Positions 14,949 to 23,004 of a stretch of 64,000 nt of DNA are shown here, piece by piece; the first letter of the stretch is position 1; every line of letters starts with the position of its first letter. The notes under the pieces are model-generated. The model was not told where the DNA came from and did no database searches. It saw nothing but the letters and a program-made list of their open reading frames with translations. The DNA is from Haloarcula rubra (GTDB lineage Archaea; Halobacteriota; Halobacteria; Halobacteriales; Haloarculaceae): positions 124,001-188,000 of the forward strand of contig NZ_RKLR01000005.1 of the NCBI RefSeq assembly GCF_019599465.1, given 5' to 3'. The translations under genes and the position numbers were made by a program.

Positions 14949-17018
14949 CTACGCGAGGAAGACGTGCCGCGGGCGGTCGGCCAACACGTCCCGCCCCCAA
15001 CTCACCGTGTCGGAGAAGGCGTCCGAGCGGAAGAACGCCATCGCGTCCTCCTTGCTGTCCCACTGGCTGGCGATGAACATGTCGTTCTCGTCGTCGCGGT
15101 TGGCGAGCAGCGCCGTCTCGCGGTGGCCGTCCATGTCCGCCAGCAGGCCGCCGACGGTGTCGAACTTCTCGACGAAGTCCTCGCGGTACTCGGGCTTGAC
15201 GGTGTAGAACATCCCCATCGTCCCGAAACCGTCGCTCTCGCCCTGCCGGCGGACGACGTCGGGGAGGTCCGAGAGGTAGCCGCTGGCCGTCTCGGCGGCC
15301 TCCTCGGTGTCCCACAGGGAGGCGACGGCCGTGGTGTCGGCGTCGAGGTCGGTGTAGACCGTCGTCCGAACGTGGGTGTCGTAGCGCTCGAAGGCGCTCC
15401 GGAGGTCCGCCACCTCGTCGGCGAGTTCGTCGGGGTCGGCCTCGGAGTAGACGACCAGCGCGTAGACGTCCTCGCCGTGTGGCTGGCCGGCGTAGACGCC
15501 CTCGGCTTCGAGTTGCTCGCGGATGGACTGGGAGGACGCCGCGGCCTGTTCGTGGTCCCCCTCGTCGTCCGCGGCGTCACCCTCTCCCAGCGGGCCGCCG
15601 AGTCGCTCCTCGACGCCGTCGAGGTCACCGAGGAACCCGGCGGCCGTCTCGGCGGCCTCCTTGGCCGTCCAGACGCTGACGACGTAGGTCTGGCCGCTCT
15701 GGGCGCGGACCGTCGTCGTGACGTGGCGGTCGTAGTGGCCGAAGCTCTCTGCGAGGTCCTCCACGTCGTCGACGATGTCTTCGGCGTCGGCCGAGGAGTG
15801 GAACACCAGCGCGTATTCACCGGCGTCGTAGGCCTCGCCCTCGTGGAGACCAAGCCGGCCGACCCGCTGGGCGACGTCGTCTATCTCCTCGAAGTCGCCG
15901 GAGACGTCCGGCCGACCGCCGCTCGACCCCGAATCGTCGTCCTCGTCGCCGTGGTCGCTCGCCGGGTGGTCGGCGTCGGCAGGGTCCTCGCCGTGCGGGT
16001 GGTCGCCCTCGCTCGCACCGCCGGGGTGGGCGCCGCCGTGGTCCTCGGCGTCGCCGGCCCGAGCGTGGCCCGCGTCGGCCTCGGCGTGCGCGTCGGGCTG
16101 CCTCTGCCCGCCGACCTCGACGTGCGCGTCGGGCCGCCCCTGCCCGCCGCCCTCGGCGTGCGCGTCGACGCCCGTCTCGCGGCCACCCTCCGCGTGGACG
16201 CCACTCTCGGCGGCGGCCGTCCCGTCGTCGGTCGGGACTCGCTGGCCGGCGAGGACGGCCGGGAGGTCCGCGGGGTCGAAGCGCCGGCCGACGTAGAAGG
16301 GGCCGAACTCGGCGAACTTCGAGGTCGAGGGGTCGAAGCGCATCTCGGTCAGCAACTCCTTGATGCTGGTCATGTCCTCGCTCCAGAGCGTGATGCCCCA
16401 CTCGTAGTCGTCGAAGCCGATAGAGCCGCAAATCATCTGGTTCACGTCGCCGCCGTACCCACGGCCGATGTCGCCGTGGCGCTTGATGTGAGCCGCTCGC
16501 TCCTCGAAGGACGTGTCGTACCAGTTCTGGTCGGGGTCCCGGCGCTTGCTCATCGGGTAGAAACAGACGAACTCCTCGTCGGGCACCTCGGGGTGTAGAC
16601 GGGCCTGAATGTACTGTGCGAGCCCGGAGTCGTCGTCGACCTCCCCCTCGAAGTACTCGCGGGCCTTCTCGGTGTAGCCCGACGCTTCGGTGACGGAGAC
16701 GTAGGAGTAGACCTGTTCGGTAAACTGCGCGAACTCCGTCTGCTCGAAGTGTCGCTCCGCGGCGTCTAGGTCGCCCATCGTCGGCCGGAGATGCAGAACC
16801 ATGAGGTCGGCCTTGTGGCCCAGCACGGTGTAGACGGCCGTCTGGCCCTCTTCGGCGTCCTCGATGGCTTCGTACGCCGAGAGGAAGTCGATGCCCTCCG
16901 AGAGCGCGCGGTCACGGACTCGCTGGGGGGCCTCCCGCCACGCGTCCCAGTCGATTCGACGGCAGTCGTGCAGCACGTACCAGCCCTCTTCCGTCTGTGG
17001 GGGCGTCCGTTGGTCCAT
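14949..17018 (-). CDS. pitA: PitA-like heme protein: chlorite-dismutase/HemQ-type domain with three ABM-like modules
   Basis: A 689-residue fusion. Residues 10-260 form a chlorite-dismutase/HemQ-type heme domain; the probable proximal heme ligand is H181 in I-K-R-H-G-D-I-G-R-G-Y. Residues 265-370 are a His/Asp/Gly-rich disordered linker. Residues 400-470 and 515-590 are two similar ABM-like repeats, both with a Y-A-L-V-x-x-S-x-A-D opening and a V-x-S-x-W then E-A-A-E-T-A ending. Residues 600-689 form a C-terminal antibiotic-biosynthesis-monooxygenase (ABM) domain. Haloarchaeal PitA joins Cld-like and ABM parts; this one looks unusually long because of the extra repeats. Role: probably heme handling or coproheme decarboxylation in cytosol. 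Confidence 0.87.
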   Translation of the reverse strand: MDQRTPPQTEEGWYVLHDCRRIDWDAWREAPQRVRDRALSEGIDFLSAYEAIEDAEEGQTAVYTVLGHKADLMVLHLRPTMGDLDAAERHFEQTEFAQFTEQVYSYVSVTEASGYTEKAREYFEGEVDDDSGLAQYIQARLHPEVPDEEFVCFYPMSKRRDPDQNWYDTSFEERAAHIKRHGDIGRGYGGDVNQMICGSIGFDDYEWGITLWSEDMTSIKELLTEMRFDPSTSKFAEFGPFYVGRRFDPADLPAVLAGQRVPTDDGTAAAESGVHAEGGRETGVDAHAEGGGQGRPDAHVEVGGQRQPDAHAEADAGHARAGDAEDHGGAHPGGASEGDHPHGEDPADADHPASDHGDEDDDSGSSGGRPDVSGDFEEIDDVAQRVGRLGLHEGEAYDAGEYALVFHSSADAEDIVDDVEDLAESFGHYDRHVTTTVRAQSGQTYVVSVWTAKEAAETAAGFLGDLDGVEERLGGPLGEGDAADDEGDHEQAAASSQSIREQLEAEGVYAGQPHGEDVYALVVYSEADPDELADEVADLRSAFERYDTHVRTTVYTDLDADTTAVASLWDTEEAAETASGYLSDLPDVVRRQGESDGFGTMGMFYTVKPEYREDFVEKFDTVGGLLADMDGHRETALLANRDDENDMFIASQWDSKEDAMAFFRSDAFSDTVSWGRDVLADRPRHVFLA

Positions 17019-17187
17019 ACCGGCGGCTTACAGTTCGACGGTAACGAACCTTCCCATGTCGGCGAGCGTCCTTCGACGTGTGTATCCTCGGACCCGCGAG
17101 TAGTTCGAACGGCCAGAGAGCGCCGGGGACTTGCTGGGCCCGAGCGATGCGACTCGCGAGAGATAGCGGCGGCCGCAGTCGAGACGG

Positions 17188-17508
17188 CTACTCCTCGACG
17201 CCGAAGATGCGGTGGAGTTGGGACTCGATTTCGTCGGTGAACTCCTCCAGTACGACCTCGAACTTCTCGTCGTCGACGACGATAGCGGTCAGGCGCTCCT
17301 GTGGGTCCTCGGGCAATTCCACGTAGAAGCCCTCGCTCTCGTCGTAGAACGGTTCGGACTCGTTGAGAATCTGCTGGTCGATGGCGTGGACGAGTTCCGA
17401 GTCGTAGCGGTCGTTCAGCACCTCGAAGGCCTGCTTGTAGGCCTTCTGCAGTTCCGGGAAGTAGTTGGCGTACTTGTCCTCGAACTGCTCGGGGTCGAAC
17501 TCCGTCAT
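17188..17508 (-). CDS. DUF5783 family protein
   Basis: A 106-residue acidic protein matching the haloarchaeal DUF5783 pattern, with F-D-P-E-Q-F-E-D-K-Y-A-N-Y-F near the start and a long E-x-F-D-E-S-E-G-F-Y-V-E-L-P segment. It is probably cytosolic and mostly helical. No catalytic or metal motif was noticed, and no known function. The ATG at 17508 is the only start. It lies alone between pitA and a small membrane protein gene. Confidence 0.85.
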   Translation of the reverse strand: MTEFDPEQFEDKYANYFPELQKAYKQAFEVLNDRYDSELVHAIDQQILNESEPFYDESEGFYVELPEDPQERLTAIVVDDEKFEVVLEEFTDEIESQLHRIFGVEE

Positions 17509-17553
17509 TGTCGGGGACGAAGACGGCCGAGGATAAAGGTGACCCGGACTCGT

Positions 17554-17799
17554 TCAGGGACGGGCCGACCGGGCGTCCTTCTTCGGCAGGTAGACGACCA
17601 GATAGGCGACGAACGACATCCCGAACAGGCCGCCCAAGACGAGGTAGACGCGGATGTCGAGCGTCGCGAGGACGGCGATAATCTCCGCGAGGGTCGCCCG
17701 CGGGTCGGCGAAGCCGAACGTCTCCGTGTAGGCCAGCAAGCCGGCGACGACGACCAACACGAGGTCGAACAGTTCGCGAGAATCCATTCGTCTCTCCAT
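17554..17799 (-). CDS. Small two-span membrane protein
   Basis: An 81-residue protein with two clear membrane helices, near residues 12-30 (L-V-L-V-V-V-A-G-L-L-A-Y) and 49-70 (V-Y-L-V-L-G-G-L-F-G-M-S-F-V-A-Y-L-V-V-Y), and a basic C-terminal tail. The frame is open up to 17856. I chose the ATG at 17799 because AT-rich DNA (CTATAC and AAAAAG on the minus strand) lies just upstream; the ATG at 17787 is also possible. Function unknown. Confidence 0.7.
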   Translation of the reverse strand: MERRMDSRELFDLVLVVVAGLLAYTETFGFADPRATLAEIIAVLATLDIRVYLVLGGLFGMSFVAYLVVYLPKKDARSARP

Positions 17800-17877
17800 C
17801 GGATAGCGGCCCGTATAGCTCTTTTTGCCCACGATGACGGTGGGACGCCGACGCACAGACCAGCCCGGAGACCCGAC

Positions 17878-19338
17878 TCAGTCGAGTTGGCGGGCGACCA
17901 CGTCGTCGGCCGCCTCGACGAAGGCGTCCTCCTCGCCCGCGGGAATCGTCGCGCCGGCGGCGATGTCGTGCCCGCCGCCGTCGCCGCCGACGGCCTGTGC
18001 GGCCTCCCGCATCACCACGGAGAGGTCGACGCCGCGGCCGACGAGGGGGCCGGTCGCCCGCGAGGACACCTTCGTCTCGCCGTCGGCGTCGGCGAAGGCG
18101 ATGATTGGTCTGTCCGAGTCGACGCCGTCCGTCCCGAGGGCCATCCCCGCGACGATGCCGACGATGGTCTCACGGATGGCGGTGCCGGCGTCGAAGTACT
18201 GGACCTGCTCCGAGCGGGTGACGCCGCGCTCTTTGACCAGGTCGAGGCCCTCCGAGAGGTTCCGGCGGTGATTCGCCAGCAGTTTGCGGGCCTGTTCGAG
18301 CGGCGCCTGCCGGTCGCCGAGACAGACCGCCAGCCCCACGTCGGCCCGTTCGTAGCGGGCGGTGGCGTTCAGCAGCGTGGAGAACTCGCTGGCGTCCCGG
18401 AGTTCGGTGCCGGTCGGTTCGGTCGTGAGCGTGTACGTCGTCCCGACTAGCGACTGGATCTTGTCGGCGGGGACGCCGCGCGTGACCGCTCGCTGGACCA
18501 GCGCACTGGCGACCGTCTGTCGCTCGTCGTCGGAGAGGTCGGCCCACGTCCGCCACTCGCCGTGGCGTTTCAGGTCGAGGCCGAGGTCCTCGAGGAACTT
18601 CGTGGCGCCGGCCTGGTCGTTCGAGATGCCCGGAATCGGCACCTCGGTGGCGTACTCCAGCAGTTTCGGGAGCGGGCGAGTCTGCTTGCCGTACAGCGAG
18701 AGGTCGGTCCCTTCCTCCAGTACGTCGGCGGCGATACCCTCCTCGACGATGCCCTCGTTGGCACCGACCAGTTCGCCGCCGACGGCCTGCATGTCACCGA
18801 CGGCGCCCACCACCGCGAGCGCCGCGAGGTCACGGTTGTCGCCGTCGTCGGGTTCGAGGGCGCGGGCGAGGACGTACGCCGCGCCCGCGCCGGACAGTTC
18901 CGAGGCCCCGTCGAGGCCCACGAGCAGGGGGTTGCAGTGGTAGTCGAAGTCGGCGTAGCCGTCGGTGTCGACCACGGCGTCGGCGTTACAGTCCGCGGGG
19001 GCCGAGGGTTGGTGGTGGTCGGCGACGACGGCCTCGAAATCGCCCGCGGCGACGTGGTCGGAGATGACGTCCAGTTGGCCGGAGCCGAAGTCGGTGAACA
19101 GTACCGTCTCGTACTCGCGGGCGGCGATACTGGCTATCTCTGTCGGGTCGAGTTGCTTCTTGAACACCGTCTCGACGGGGATGCCGGCCCGCGACAGCGC
19201 CGTCGTGGCGATAGCGGCGCTGGTCAGGCCGTCCGCGTCGATGTGGGAGGCCAGCAGTACGCGGTCGGCCGCCCGTAGCCGGTCGGCAGACGCAGTCGCG
19301 CGGTCGGCCAGCGCTGGAACGGGGCCGGATGTACTCAT
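17878..19338 (-). CDS. DHH family nuclease (RecJ-like/GAN type)
   Basis: A 486-residue DHH/DHHA1 phosphoesterase. Motif I is S-H-I-D-A-D-G-L-T-S, motif II is T-D-F-G, motif III is D-H-H-Q-P-S, and the DHHA1 nucleic-acid-binding signature G-G-G-H-D-I-A-A-G is near residue 455. These metal-dependent enzymes degrade single-stranded DNA or small oligonucleotides. Archaeal members such as GAN associate with the CMG replicative helicase. Archaea have several paralogues, so its exact substrate, DNA or RNA, cannot be fixed from sequence. Start at 19338, short leader. Confidence 0.92.
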   Translation of the reverse strand: MSTSGPVPALADRATASADRLRAADRVLLASHIDADGLTSAAIATTALSRAGIPVETVFKKQLDPTEIASIAAREYETVLFTDFGSGQLDVISDHVAAGDFEAVVADHHQPSAPADCNADAVVDTDGYADFDYHCNPLLVGLDGASELSGAGAAYVLARALEPDDGDNRDLAALAVVGAVGDMQAVGGELVGANEGIVEEGIAADVLEEGTDLSLYGKQTRPLPKLLEYATEVPIPGISNDQAGATKFLEDLGLDLKRHGEWRTWADLSDDERQTVASALVQRAVTRGVPADKIQSLVGTTYTLTTEPTGTELRDASEFSTLLNATARYERADVGLAVCLGDRQAPLEQARKLLANHRRNLSEGLDLVKERGVTRSEQVQYFDAGTAIRETIVGIVAGMALGTDGVDSDRPIIAFADADGETKVSSRATGPLVGRGVDLSVVMREAAQAVGGDGGGHDIAAGATIPAGEEDAFVEAADDVVARQLD

Positions 19339-19383
19339 CGTGCCGGGGTAGGCGCGCCCCGGGATAAAAACCTTCAGTCGTCG

Positions 19384-19971
19384 TCAGGCGACCTTCCGCT
19401 GGCGGTAGAACGTCATCACTCTGTCGTCGTACTCGACGGTCGTCTCGATGGTGACGTAGCCGTCGGCGCGTTCGATAGCCAGCGCCTCACCGAGCGACAG
19501 GTCGACGCGCTGTGTCGTGGTGTAGGTCTCCCCGGCGTCGAGGGCACCGACCCACTCGTAGCCGGACCAGACGACGCTCCCGTCGGTCCCCTGTCCGGCG
19601 TAGATGGTGGCGGTAACGCCGATATCCGAGGACGCCCGGGGCTGTGCGTTCCGGAGCGTCGAGGTCACGTCGCGGCAGGTCCGTCCGCACTGCGTTATCC
19701 GGTCGATTGCGAGCGTGAACGGCGGCGGTCCCTCGGTGGGCGTGGCCCGTGGGGGACCGTCTGGCGCCGGTGGCGCGGCCGCCCCGTCGTCGAGTCCGAA
19801 CGGGCCGACACCGAGGAGAAACGCCGCTCCCGCGCCGACGAGGAGGAGGGCGAGGACGCCGACGACGACGCCGACCCGCGTGTCGGAGACGGCCCCGAGG
19901 CGTCCGTCGGCCACGGTCAGACCGACACTCCCGGCGGTCGTCGGGTCGACGGACGTCCGAAAATCCCCCAC
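19384..19971 (-). CDS. Membrane-anchored protein of a duplicated CG-TCRDVTSTL family
   Basis: A 195-residue protein with a GTG start at 19971; no ATG lies near. One membrane helix (about residues 34-56) is followed by a proline-rich linker and an extracellular beta-type domain. This domain has C-G-R-T-C-R-D-V-T-S-T-L-R-N, a hallmark shared with the neighbouring gene at 20034, and ends in D-R-V-M-T-F-Y-R-Q-R-K-V-A. The two cysteines probably form a disulfide. A TATA-like GTTTATC on the minus strand (20015-20021) suggests its own promoter. Function unknown; the fold may be Ig-like. Confidence 0.78.
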   Translation of the reverse strand: MGDFRTSVDPTTAGSVGLTVADGRLGAVSDTRVGVVVGVLALLLVGAGAAFLLGVGPFGLDDGAAAPPAPDGPPRATPTEGPPPFTLAIDRITQCGRTCRDVTSTLRNAQPRASSDIGVTATIYAGQGTDGSVVWSGYEWVGALDAGETYTTTQRVDLSLGEALAIERADGYVTIETTVEYDDRVMTFYRQRKVA

Positions 19972-20033
19972 GAGACGTGATGAGTTGGCATACGTCTGGT
20001 ACGGAACGGTGGAAGATAAACCCGCCAGTCGAG

Positions 20034-20573
20034 TCAGGCGACCTGTCGCTGGTCGGTGAACGTCACGGTCCGGTCGTCGCTCTGGACCGTCGTCTGGACC
20101 GTTATCCAGCCGTCCTCGTTCTCTATCGCCAGCGCCTCGCTGTAGGACAGTTCGACGCGCTTGGTCGCCGTGTAGGACTCACCGGCGTCGAGGGTGCCGA
20201 CCGGTTCGGACCCCTCCCACACGACGTCGCCGTCGGTGCCGTTGCCGGCGTAGATGCGCGTGTAGACGGTGACGTCCGTCGCCGTGGTGTCCTGCTGGTT
20301 CGTCAGCGTCGAGGTCACGTCACGGCAGGTCTGGCCACAGTTCTCGATGTCGTCGATGGTGAACCCGAACGGCGGCGTCGCCGTCGCCGTCGTCTCCGCG
20401 CTGTCCGCACCGCCGCTGTCGGTCGTCCGCTCGGCGGGCGTCTCGGTCGGGAACGACTCGACGTCCGACCCGCTGTCGCCGCCGGATGCCGGACCGAACC
20501 CGGTCAGCACGGCCCCGGCGGCACCCGCGAGGAGGAGCACCACGCCACCGACTGCGAGCAGTTTCGTGCGCAT
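20034..20573 (-). CDS. Secreted paralogue of the CG-TCRDVTSTL family
   Basis: A 179-residue secreted or N-terminally anchored protein. The N-terminus is a hydrophobic signal (about residues 4-22) followed by a T/S/E-rich linker. The C-terminal domain (about 65-179) aligns along its length with the gene at 19384: C-G-Q-T-C-R-D-V-T-S-T-L-T-N, I-Y-A-G-N-G-T-D-G, L-D-A-G-E-S-Y-T and R-T-V-T-F-T-D-Q-R-Q-V-A. It is a tandem duplicate with a different N-terminal anchor. It follows the small secreted protein gene by 3 bp, so they are co-transcribed. Confidence 0.8.
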   Translation of the reverse strand: MRTKLLAVGGVVLLLAGAAGAVLTGFGPASGGDSGSDVESFPTETPAERTTDSGGADSAETTATATPPFGFTIDDIENCGQTCRDVTSTLTNQQDTTATDVTVYTRIYAGNGTDGDVVWEGSEPVGTLDAGESYTATKRVELSYSEALAIENEDGWITVQTTVQSDDRTVTFTDQRQVA

Positions 20574-20576
20574 CGG

Positions 20577-20837
20577 TTAGCCGTCGGCCCCGTCGTTCGC
20601 GGCCCCGCTGACCTCGTCACCGGGGTCGCCGCCCAGTGCACCCTCGAGGAACTGCGTGATGCTGTCGAGGATGGACGAGACGAAGTCGGGCACCGGGTCG
20701 GGCAGGCCGCCGGGCGGCCCGATAGCCTCGGTGCCGTCGTCGGTCACGTCCGTCGCGGGCGCCGCCGCCGCGGCGCCGGTCAGGAGCGTCAGTATCGCCA
20801 CGATCACGCCGGCCGTTCGGAGCAGTTGTCGCGTCAT
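20577..20837 (-). CDS. Small secreted protein, first gene of pair
   Basis: An 86-residue protein with a clear signal sequence (about residues 5-26, T-A-G-V-I-V-A-I-L-T-L-L-T-G-A-A-A-A-A) and an acidic Pro/Gly-rich mature part containing one amphipathic helix (V-S-S-I-L-D-S-I-T-Q-F-L-E). No family was recognised. The stop is 3 bp from the start of the secreted paralogue at 20034, so the two probably form a unit and may work together outside the cell. Confidence 0.68.
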   Translation of the reverse strand: MTRQLLRTAGVIVAILTLLTGAAAAAPATDVTDDGTEAIGPPGGLPDPVPDFVSSILDSITQFLEGALGGDPGDEVSGAANDGADG

Positions 20838-20974
20838 CTGTACCCGGTCGTTGCGACGCCGCTACTATCAACGGGGTCGACGGTGAACGCAGATTACCGC
20901 GAATTAGCGCCTCTTTCGCCGATTTAACTCGGCTTAACGGTCGGAAGACGGACAGACCCGCCGTCCTCGCCGAT

Positions 20975-20984
20975 GGTGTTATCT
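20975..20984 (+). promoter_or_regulatory. TATA-like element for pspA transcript
   Basis: GGTGTTATCT lies 24-33 nt before the ATG of the 21-codon upstream frame at 21008. The transcript would therefore begin about there and pspA would be translated as the second cistron. Confidence 0.5.
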
Positions 20985-21007
20985 CACTGTCACTCGTAGG
21001 CACCTGC

Positions 21008-21073
21008 ATGTTCTCCACCGGACCCGCTCTCGCGGCCCGACGCACCGAGACCACCGACGAGGTGGCACGATGA
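21008..21073 (+). CDS. Possible 21-residue leader peptide overlapping pspA
   Basis: An ATG at 21008 opens a 21-codon frame whose TGA overlaps the pspA ATG in the ATGA arrangement. Placement 24-33 nt after a TATA-like element suggests it is the first start on the mRNA. It may couple or regulate pspA translation. The peptide itself looks unremarkable and may matter only as a cis element. Confidence 0.4.
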   Translation: MFSTGPALAARRTETTDEVAR

Positions 21074-21795
21074 GTCTCCTCGGTCGCATCGGCTTCGCCG
21101 TCCGCGCGAAACTGAACGCCCTGCTGAACCGGGCCTCGGACCCCTCGGCCGAACTGGACTACTCCTACGAGGAGTTGCGCGACGAACTCCAGCGAGTCAC
21201 GCGCGGCATCGCCGACGTGACCACCCAGAAGAAGCGACTGGAGATACACCGCCGACGCCTCCGCGAGAACGTCGAGAAGTACGACGGACAGGCCCGCGAG
21301 GCGATGCGACAGGACCGCGATGACCTCGCGCGCCGTGCGCTGGAGAAGAAACAGACACACGTCGAGCAGATAACCGACCTCACCGACCAGATAGACAACC
21401 TGCAGGAGACTCAGGACCGCCTCGTGGGCAAGCGCGCGGAACTGTCCAGCCAGATAGAGCAGTTCCGCACGCGCAAGGAGACGATGAAGGCCCGCTACGA
21501 GGCCGCCGAGGCGTCGGCGCGCGTCTCCGAGGCGTTCACCGGCGTCGGCGACACGATGGCGGACGTGAACCGGGCCATCGAGCGCGCGACCGAGCGCACC
21601 GAACGCATGGAGGCCCGCGCCGCCGCCCTCGAGGAACTGGAAGAGAGCGGTCAACTGGAGTCCGTCCTCGAAGAGGGCGACGACATCGACCGGGAACTGG
21701 ACCGCATCTCGAACGAACGCGCCGTCGAGTACGAACTGGAGACGCTCCGCGCGGAGCTAGACGCCGACGAACAGGCCGCGGAGACGGCCGACTGA
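21070..21795 (+). CDS. pspA: PspA/IM30 family membrane-associated protein
   Basis: A 241-residue protein, almost entirely helical and coiled-coil, of the PspA/IM30/Vipp1 (ESCRT-III-like) family, which protects and repairs membranes under stress. The N-terminal amphipathic helix (S-L-L-G-R-I-G-F-A-V-R-A-K-L-N-A-L-L-N) and the D-P-S-A-E-L-D-Y-S-Y turn match the family. Residues 30-220 are charged coiled coil. It acts at the inner face of the membrane. It may be translated through coupling to a short upstream frame that overlaps its start. Confidence 0.9.
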   Translation: MSLLGRIGFAVRAKLNALLNRASDPSAELDYSYEELRDELQRVTRGIADVTTQKKRLEIHRRRLRENVEKYDGQAREAMRQDRDDLARRALEKKQTHVEQITDLTDQIDNLQETQDRLVGKRAELSSQIEQFRTRKETMKARYEAAEASARVSEAFTGVGDTMADVNRAIERATERTERMEARAAALEELEESGQLESVLEEGDDIDRELDRISNERAVEYELETLRAELDADEQAAETAD

Positions 21796-21810
21796 GACGG
21801 CCCAGCCCCG

Positions 21811-23004
21811 CTACGGGGTCGTCCGGCGGGCGACGAGGGCGACGAACCCGACGCCGACGGCGGCCCCGGCGGCGAGCAAGAGCCACCCGGCGCGGTACGA
21901 CATCGAGTCGGCCAGCCATCCGAACGCGGGCGGGGCCAGCAGTGCGCCCGCGTTGAGCGCCGTCTGGCCGCCGGCGGTGGCCGCCCCCACCTCGTCGGCG
22001 GGCACCAGCGCCGTCATACAGGCGTAGTAGAGGCCCGTAAAGCCCAGTATCGTCGCGCCGACGCCGACGACGAGCGCCAGCGCCACCGGGCGCGGGAGGT
22101 CGGGTAGAGCGAGCGCCGCCAACAGGAGGACGCCCAGCGCCGCCTGCCCGAGGAGGACCGTCGCGTTCGCCCGGGCCTCCGACGCGGCCCGGCGGTCGGC
22201 CAGCCACCCGGCGGCGACCCGGCCCAGACTCCCCGACACCTGCATCGCCGCGAAGCCGAGACCCGCCACCGCGACGGAGACGCCGACGGCGTCGGTCAGG
22301 TACAGCGTCGCGTAGCCGACGGTGGTGAACAGCGCGGCGCCGAGGAAGAAGCCGCCGCCGGCGAGCGCCACGTAGGGCCGGTTCTGCCGGAGTCCGTCGA
22401 GGTCCGGCAGACGCCACTCGCCGCCGGGCGCGCCCCGGTAGCCGACGGCGAAGGCGGCGGCCACAGCGAGAGCGACGCCGCCGGCGACGAGGAAGCCGAG
22501 GTTCCACGCGCCGACCGACGGCGCGGCGCTGACGACGAGGACGGCGGCGACGCCGCTCCCGCCGGTGACGCCGACCTGTTTGATGCCCATCGCCCGCCCC
22601 CGGAGCGAACCGGGGACGCTCGTCACGATGGCCCGGTTCGTCGCGGGCATCGCGGTGGCGTAGGCCGCCCCGAGGAAGGCGGCGGCGACCAGTAGCGAGG
22701 GGAACCCGGCGGCCAGCCCCACGCCCGCGACGCCGACGGCCAGCGCCACGAGGCCGCCGACCATCACCGCCTTCTCGCCGACGCCGTCGACGGCCGCGCC
22801 GACCGGGAACAGCGCGACGGTGTACCCGAGCGTCCCGGCGGTGACGACGACGCCGACGAGGAACCGCGAGAGGTGCAGTTCCGTCCGGAGCAGTGCCGTC
22901 CCGGCGAACAGCGCGTAGAAACAGGTGCTGGCGACGACTTGCCACCCAGTCACCAGTCCGAGCGGTCGGAGTACCTCGCCGAGGCCGCCCCCCTCGCCGC
23001 GCAT
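21811..23004 (-). CDS. MFS transporter linked to tetrapyrrole operon
   Basis: A 397-residue integral membrane protein with about 12 hydrophobic helices and the major facilitator pattern (V-G-A-A-V-D-G-V-G-E-K in loop 2-3, and a matching second-half loop with A-G-W-L-A-D-R-R). The substrate is unknown. Its start overlaps the hemD stop by one base (TGATG), making it the last gene of the hemC-cobA-hemD unit. A role in moving a tetrapyrrole, siroheme-linked ion or drug is conceivable, but location is the only evidence. Confidence 0.88.
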   Translation of the reverse strand: MRGEGGGLGEVLRPLGLVTGWQVVASTCFYALFAGTALLRTELHLSRFLVGVVVTAGTLGYTVALFPVGAAVDGVGEKAVMVGGLVALAVGVAGVGLAAGFPSLLVAAAFLGAAYATAMPATNRAIVTSVPGSLRGRAMGIKQVGVTGGSGVAAVLVVSAAPSVGAWNLGFLVAGGVALAVAAAFAVGYRGAPGGEWRLPDLDGLRQNRPYVALAGGGFFLGAALFTTVGYATLYLTDAVGVSVAVAGLGFAAMQVSGSLGRVAAGWLADRRAASEARANATVLLGQAALGVLLLAALALPDLPRPVALALVVGVGATILGFTGLYYACMTALVPADEVGAATAGGQTALNAGALLAPPAFGWLADSMSYRAGWLLLAAGAAVGVGFVALVARRTTP

